This document shows, in pieces, positions 59,568 through 64,000 of a DNA stretch of 64,000 bases (within the stretch, counting starts at the first letter, position 1; each line of letters opens with the position of its first letter). The position numbers and the translations under genes were made by a program. The stretch spans positions 23,283 to 87,282 of the forward strand of contig JAGCSR010000035.1 of NCBI GenBank assembly GCA_017964005.1. Direction: 5' to 3'. The notes below the pieces were generated by a model. It ran no database searches and had not been told where the DNA came from. It was given only the letters and a program-made list of their open reading frames with translations. This stretch comes from Clostridiales bacterium. Its GTDB lineage: Bacteria > Bacillota > Clostridia > Saccharofermentanales > Saccharofermentanaceae.

Positions 59568-62222
59568 ATGGCTGAATCAGATGCTAAGAAGCAGCAAAGA
59601 CAGGAACTTGAGGCCCAGATGGATGAGGTCTTCAAGTCGGAACAGAATACTATCGTCCCCGTAGATCTTGACGGGGAGATGAGGAAGTCCTTTATCGACT
59701 ACGCTATGTCGGTTATCTCCGACAGAGCTCTGCCGGATATCCGTGACGGAATGAAGCCGGTCCACAGAAGGATCCTCTATTCCATGTTTACACAGGGATT
59801 TACGCCCGATAAGCCTTACCGTAAGTGCGCTACCACTATCGGTGATGTTCTCGGACGTTTCCATCCCCACGGTGACGCATCCGTTTACGATGCCATGGTC
59901 CGTCTCGCCCAGGATTTCTCCCTGAGGCACCCTCTTGTTGACGGACACGGCAACTTCGGATCCCTTGACGGAGACCCGCCGGCAGCATACCGTTATACCG
60001 AGGCGAGACTTGCAAAGATCGCTTTGGAGATGATGAGGGACATCGGCAAGGGCACGGTCGATTTCAGACCTAACTTTGACGAGCACGAGATGGAGCCTGT
60101 ATCGCTTCCTTCCAGATTCCCCAACCTCCTGGTAAACGGATCCGTCGGTATCGCCGTCGGTATGGCTACCAACATCCCGCCCCATAACCTGGGTGAGGTT
60201 ATCGACGGCGTTGTCATGATGATAGACAATCCTGATGTTACGGTTGATGATCTGATGACGGTCATCAAGGGCCCTGACTTCCCTACGGGCGGAGCTATCC
60301 TGGGATCCATGGGCATCAGGGAAGCTTATACTACAGGCCGCGGCAGGATCATGGTAAGAGCTCATGCCGAGATCGAAGGTTCCGGAGCCAAGACCAGGAT
60401 CGTTATCCACGATCTTCCCTTCGCAGTCAACAAGGCAAGGCTCATCGAGAGGATGGCAGATCTTGTCAAGGACAAGAAGGTTGAAGGAATATCCGGCATC
60501 AGAGATGAATCTGACCGTAATGAGATGGTCAGGATCGTTATCGAACTCAAGAAAGATGCCAATCCCGATGTTGTCCTCAACCAGCTCTACAAGAACTGCT
60601 CCCTCCAGGATGCTTGCTGCGCCAATATGCTGGCGCTGGTTCCCGATAAGGACGGCAAGCTCGAGCCCCGTCTCATTACACTCAAGGACGCTCTCGGACA
60701 CTATATCAGACACCAGGAAGAGGTCATTACCAGAAGAACGAAGTATGACCTTGAGAAGGATGAGAACAAGCGCCATATCGACGAAGGCCTTCTCATCGCC
60801 ATGGACCATATCGACGAGATCATCTCTATCATCAGGTCTTCCCGCACTGAGCAGGAAGCCAAGGAGAGGATGTGCGAGAGGTTCGGGTTCTCCGACAAGC
60901 AGGCTCAGCATATCGTCGATATGAGACTCGGAAGACTTACCGGTCTTGAGCGCGAGAAGCTTGAAGCCGAGATCCAGGCTCTCACCGAGGAGATCGAATA
61001 TTTCCATAAGATCCTGTCCGATATCGATATGCTCCACGGAGTCATCAAGGACGAGATACTGGAGATCAAGCGCAAGTACGCAACACCCAGAGTGACAGAG
61101 ATCATGGGCGGTTCCTTCGAGGATATCGATGACGAGTCCCTCATCCAGGAACAGGATATCGTCGTAACCCTGACCCATATGGGTTATATCAAGAGACAGC
61201 TTCAGGATACCTACAAGACCCAGCACAGAGGCGGCAAGGGTATCTCCGGACAGTCAACGAGGGAAGAAGACTTCGTCGAGAAGATCATCGCGACGACCAC
61301 CCATAAGTTCCTTCTGTGCTTCACTGATACGGGAAGAGTCTTTAAGATCAAGGGTTATAAGATTCCCGAGACCAACACGAGACAGGCTAAGGGAACGGCT
61401 TTGGTCAATCTCCTGAAGCTCGGTGAGAACGAGAAGATCAGGAACATCATCCCCGTTGACAACTTCGAGGACGAGGATGTGTCCCTTACGATCGCGACAC
61501 GTAACGGTGTCGTCAAGAAGACACCTATCACGAAGTATGTGAATATCAACAGGAACGGACTTATCGCCACGAATATCAAGGACGGCGACGAGGTCGTATC
61601 CGTAAGGCTTACACGCAAAGGTCAGGAGATAGTTATCGTAACAGCTATGGGTAAGGCCATAAGGTTCAATTCAGACGACTGCAGGGATATGGGCAGAGGC
61701 GCTACCGGTGTCCGCGGCATAAGGCTGTCCGAAGGCGACAGGGTCGTGGGAATGGAGCCTGTTACAGACGACGGACTGATGCTCGTAATCTCCGAGAAGG
61801 GTTACGGCAAGAAGAGCAGCATAGACGATTACCGTCTCCAGAGCCGCGGCGGTAAGGGCATTATCACCTATAAGGTTACCGAGAAGACCGGTAATCTCGT
61901 AGGCACCACGCTTATCGCGGATAATGAAGACCTTCTCATCATGACGGATCACGGCATGGTCATAAGGGTCATGTCCACTGAGATCCCTACCCTCTCCCGT
62001 GCAACCTCCGGCGTAAGGCTCATGAGGTCCACCACCAACTCCATAATCGACTTCACTGTTACGGAGCACTATGAAGAAGAGGATGAGGAAGAAGAGGGTG
62101 CAGTTAACGAAGAAGGAACCGTAACCGAAGAAGTCCCTGCAGAGACACCTGTTACGGAAGATAGGTCTGAATCAGAGGCACCTTCGGAAGAAAACAAAGC
62201 GGATGACGGACAGGAAGAATAA
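59568..62222 (+). CDS. gyrA: DNA gyrase subunit A
   Basis: Start at ATG 59568 because GGAGGT is 5 bases upstream (ATG 59535 and 59565 are also in frame); 884 residues. The breakage domain shows DYAMSVISDRALPDIRDGMK, FHPHGDASVYDAMVRLAQ and the catalytic Tyr in AAYRYTEARL. The C-terminal beta-pinwheel has the GyrA box as QHRGGKG, supporting gyrase over topoisomerase IV. An acidic Glu-rich tail ends the protein. At the quinolone site, residue 104 (Ser83 in E. coli) is Ala while Asp108 (Asp87) is kept. gyrB is not adjacent. Confidence 0.96.
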   Translation: MAESDAKKQQRQELEAQMDEVFKSEQNTIVPVDLDGEMRKSFIDYAMSVISDRALPDIRDGMKPVHRRILYSMFTQGFTPDKPYRKCATTIGDVLGRFHPHGDASVYDAMVRLAQDFSLRHPLVDGHGNFGSLDGDPPAAYRYTEARLAKIALEMMRDIGKGTVDFRPNFDEHEMEPVSLPSRFPNLLVNGSVGIAVGMATNIPPHNLGEVIDGVVMMIDNPDVTVDDLMTVIKGPDFPTGGAILGSMGIREAYTTGRGRIMVRAHAEIEGSGAKTRIVIHDLPFAVNKARLIERMADLVKDKKVEGISGIRDESDRNEMVRIVIELKKDANPDVVLNQLYKNCSLQDACCANMLALVPDKDGKLEPRLITLKDALGHYIRHQEEVITRRTKYDLEKDENKRHIDEGLLIAMDHIDEIISIIRSSRTEQEAKERMCERFGFSDKQAQHIVDMRLGRLTGLEREKLEAEIQALTEEIEYFHKILSDIDMLHGVIKDEILEIKRKYATPRVTEIMGGSFEDIDDESLIQEQDIVVTLTHMGYIKRQLQDTYKTQHRGGKGISGQSTREEDFVEKIIATTTHKFLLCFTDTGRVFKIKGYKIPETNTRQAKGTALVNLLKLGENEKIRNIIPVDNFEDEDVSLTIATRNGVVKKTPITKYVNINRNGLIATNIKDGDEVVSVRLTRKGQEIVIVTAMGKAIRFNSDDCRDMGRGATGVRGIRLSEGDRVVGMEPVTDDGLMLVISEKGYGKKSSIDDYRLQSRGGKGIITYKVTEKTGNLVGTTLIADNEDLLIMTDHGMVIRVMSTEIPTLSRATSGVRLMRSTTNSIIDFTVTEHYEEEDEEEEGAVNEEGTVTEEVPAETPVTEDRSESEAPSEENKADDGQEE

Positions 62223-63730
62223 TGAATAAGAAGATTTTCGGGTTCATAAAGCAGGCGGCAGCGGTATCAGCTGCCATCGGGATATTGGGAGCTTCCCTTA
62301 TTATGCCGGTCACCATAGTGTCCGCGGATGTGGATCAGCCTGAGATCCCGGTTCCTGCCATAGATGATGTCCACTGCGCTTCTTACTGCGTTTACGACAA
62401 GACTTCCGATGAGGTTATCTTAAGTTCTGATCCCGATAAGAGGATCTATCCTGCATCGCAGACCAAGATCATGACCTGTATGCTGGCTCTGGATTACCTT
62501 GATACCGATGCTTATCTCGTGGTATCCAAGAATGCCATGGATAACATAACCTCGGATTCATCTGTCATGGGTGTCCGTACCGGTGAGAAGCTGGAAGTCT
62601 CGGAACTGCTGTACGGGCTTATGCTCCCCTCCGGCAACGACGCGGCGAACGTTCTTGCTGAAGGCGTTGTTGACGCGCTTCTCAGGGATTATCCCAAGGG
62701 TGGCGGCAAGACCGGTCCGGACGGAGTTGATGCATCATTCCTCGACCCGTTTATAACCTACGGAAGTTCGGGAGAAGGAACCGATTCGACTACTGCTTCC
62801 GGTGAGGCTGCAGAAACTGATGAGACTTCGGCAACGACAGCTCCGGTTACCAATATCCGCAAGCTCGGAGCCTTCGCCGAACTTATGAACCTTAGGGCCA
62901 AGAACATAGGATGCACAGGCACCCATTTTGTTAATGCATCCGGTCTTCACAGCGACGAACACTATACGACAGCATCCGATCTTACCAAGATAATGGCGGC
63001 AGCTTCCGAGAGGGCGGACTTCAAGACGTTGATCAGTTCCCCGTCCCACGTATTCAAGGCCACCAATCTTCATAAGGACGATGCCTGGTCTTATGTAAAG
63101 AGCACCGACTATCTTCTCTTTGATCCCTGGATGGCCGCAAAGACGGCCAACGGCGAGAAATCCCATCTTGTATGTATCGTGGGAGGCAAGACCGGTACCA
63201 CATCCAAGGCCGGCAAGGGCGTTACCCTTTATACGGTCAACGAGAACGGTCATGAAGTAATGGTATCGATGTGCGGAGTCCCGGGCGAATACTATTTCTA
63301 TACCACGATGTATCTTGCATCCATCGCGGCATACGGCAATCTGGAATGCTGGAAGAAGGAGCCTGTTCCCAGGATCCTCGGTACGACGGGAGACTACAGG
63401 ACCGTCAATGCTCCTGCAGATGAGCAGCCTCAGTATGATTCATTCAGATATCCCGGCGACGAACTCGTCAACTACATAGAGGACAAAGAAGAACCCGAGG
63501 CTACTCCTACTGCAACACCTACTCCGGTACCGCTGGAGAAGGAACCTGAGACGGAACATCCTCTGGTCCTGTTCGTAAAACAGAATAAGCTCATATCGGG
63601 AATAGCCGCAGGACTTGTCTTTGCGATAATCATCTGCAATATCATCCTGCTGGTACGGGTGATCAAACTCAAGAACGCAGGCACGAGAAGACGCAGGGTC
63701 AGGAAGTCCCCGGATAATTACGTTAAATGA
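62222..63730 (+). CDS. dacA: D-alanyl-D-alanine carboxypeptidase (class C PBP, DacA type)
   Basis: 502 residues. A signal peptide (1-36), then the penicillin-binding motifs SxxK in YPASQTKIMTC, SGN in LPSGNDAANVL and KTG in GGKTGTTSKAG. A Ser/Thr/Glu-rich insertion of about 40 residues (about 180-215) follows the SGN motif. A C-terminal membrane helix (about 458-482) and a basic tail anchor it. It trims stem pentapeptides in the wall. The ATG overlaps the gyrA stop codon. Confidence 0.92.
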   Translation: MNKKIFGFIKQAAAVSAAIGILGASLIMPVTIVSADVDQPEIPVPAIDDVHCASYCVYDKTSDEVILSSDPDKRIYPASQTKIMTCMLALDYLDTDAYLVVSKNAMDNITSDSSVMGVRTGEKLEVSELLYGLMLPSGNDAANVLAEGVVDALLRDYPKGGGKTGPDGVDASFLDPFITYGSSGEGTDSTTASGEAAETDETSATTAPVTNIRKLGAFAELMNLRAKNIGCTGTHFVNASGLHSDEHYTTASDLTKIMAAASERADFKTLISSPSHVFKATNLHKDDAWSYVKSTDYLLFDPWMAAKTANGEKSHLVCIVGGKTGTTSKAGKGVTLYTVNENGHEVMVSMCGVPGEYYFYTTMYLASIAAYGNLECWKKEPVPRILGTTGDYRTVNAPADEQPQYDSFRYPGDELVNYIEDKEEPEATPTATPTPVPLEKEPETEHPLVLFVKQNKLISGIAAGLVFAIIICNIILLVRVIKLKNAGTRRRRVRKSPDNYVK

Positions 63731-63745
63731 TCAAGAAACTTCAGC

Positions 63746-63785
63746 CGCGGTCTCCGAAAAACCATAAGGAGACCGCGGTTTTTAT
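63746..63785 (+). terminator. Terminator after dacA
   Basis: An 11-bp perfect stem CCGCGGTCTCC / GGAGACCGCGG with a 12-base loop, followed by TTTTTAT. Confidence 0.92.
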
Positions 63786-63894
63786 CGGGTTCCGGATCAA
63801 AGTGCAGAATGAACAACTGAGGGGTATGAATATATAGTAATGATATGCATATTATAATAAATGCAAAAAAGTCTGAAATCCCCCAAAAAAGTCC

Positions 63895-63923
63895 TTGACT
63901 TTGAGAGCAAGTCGAAGTAATAT
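63895..63923 (+). promoter_or_regulatory. Promoter of a probable rRNA operon
   Basis: TTGACT (63895-63900), 17-bp spacer, TAATAT (63918-63923). A further TATAAT at about 63853-63858 may be an upstream promoter. A-rich tracts before the -35 resemble an UP element. Confidence 0.65.
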
Positions 63924-63929
63924 TAACAA

Positions 63930-64000
63930 GCACTTTGCGAGCGGGGTGCAATAGCGACCGCTTACAAAGGGGCTTGGATCTTGAAAATTGAATAGAATGC
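63930..64000 (+). other. Leader with boxA-like element, probably before 16S rRNA
   Basis: From the promoter to the window edge there is no coding frame. GGATCTTGAAAATTGAA (63975-63991) resembles the boxA antitermination element and the spacer sequences that precede 16S rRNA genes in Firmicutes. The rRNA gene itself would begin beyond the window. Confidence 0.55.

Noticed and set aside
59577..61226. 549-codon open frame on the minus strand inside gyrA
   Set aside because: Antisense shadow of a highly conserved gene; no family resemblance or ribosome site.

Overview
This window looks like a chromosomal segment of a Gram-positive, Clostridia-type bacterium (Bacillota). The evidence is the Firmicutes-style ribosomal protein order, a zinc-ribbon S14, a four-cysteine adenylate kinase, RNase J, S-layer-homology (SLH) surface proteins, TTGACA/TATAAT promoters with strong AGGAGG ribosome binding sites, and an FtsEX/peptidoglycan-hydrolase module. 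The family cannot be fixed from sequence reading alone. Most of the window is housekeeping and densely packed on the + strand. The clear exceptions are a three-gene minus-strand operon (41.7-46.4 kb), a small minus-strand membrane protein gene at 6.2-6.5 kb, and a 38-codon minus-strand toxin-like gene at 21.9-22.0 kb.

Layout. 0-1.7 kb: end of an AroE-AroK fusion, aroQ and trmL (shikimate pathway plus tRNA modification). 1.8-6 kb: a saccharopine-dehydrogenase-like protein with charged insertions, an ABC exporter pair and a PAS-GGDEF protein. 6-9.1 kb: a structured intergenic region, a small minus-strand membrane protein, and an autoregulated-looking PadR / HAAS-membrane / DUF4097 operon. 9.2-14 kb: a CdaR-like regulator, ftsE with a long charged tail, ftsX and an M23 hydrolase with a Thr-rich linker. 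14-16.9 kb: methyltransferase, Hsp33 and an iron-sulfur aldo/keto reductase. 17-21.8 kb: two SLH-anchored surface proteins sharing a Big2-SLH module.

21.76-22.57 kb is the most unusual stretch. It holds a TxpA/BsrG-like (Hol_Tox) membrane peptide gene whose -35 element lies inside a perfect LexA-type box, a convergent short RNA that fits a type I antitoxin, and then a roughly 290-nt structured leader in front of the S10 operon. 22.6-33.5 kb is the S10-spc ribosomal cluster (rpsJ to secY). It ends in a terminator and is followed by a second, divergent secY with adk, map and infA. The usual rpmJ-rpsM-rpsK-rpsD-rpoA-rplQ genes are absent; rpsU, recJ and the (p)ppGpp enzyme come next.

41.7-46.4 kb (minus strand): pyk, an SH3-3D wall protein and RNase J. 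46.6-52.1 kb: a 53-residue membrane protein, proS, a transglutaminase-LRR protein, ispE and two zinc-ribbon/DUF4190-like membrane proteins. 52.2-58.9 kb: the origin-type cluster rpmH-rnpA-yidD-yidC-khpB(jag)-mnmE-mnmG-rsmG, without dnaA on its usual side. 58.9-63.8 kb: a third zinc-ribbon membrane protein, gyrA and a D,D-carboxypeptidase. The last 200 bases carry a promoter and boxA-like leader of what is probably an rRNA operon starting beyond the window.

Functionally the window combines translation (ribosome, IF-1, Map, TrmL, MnmEG, RsmG, RnpA), membrane insertion (two SecY, YidC, YidD), envelope growth (FtsEX-M23, DacA, 3D protein, SLH proteins) and stress control (Rsh, Hsp33, the SOS-linked toxin candidate).
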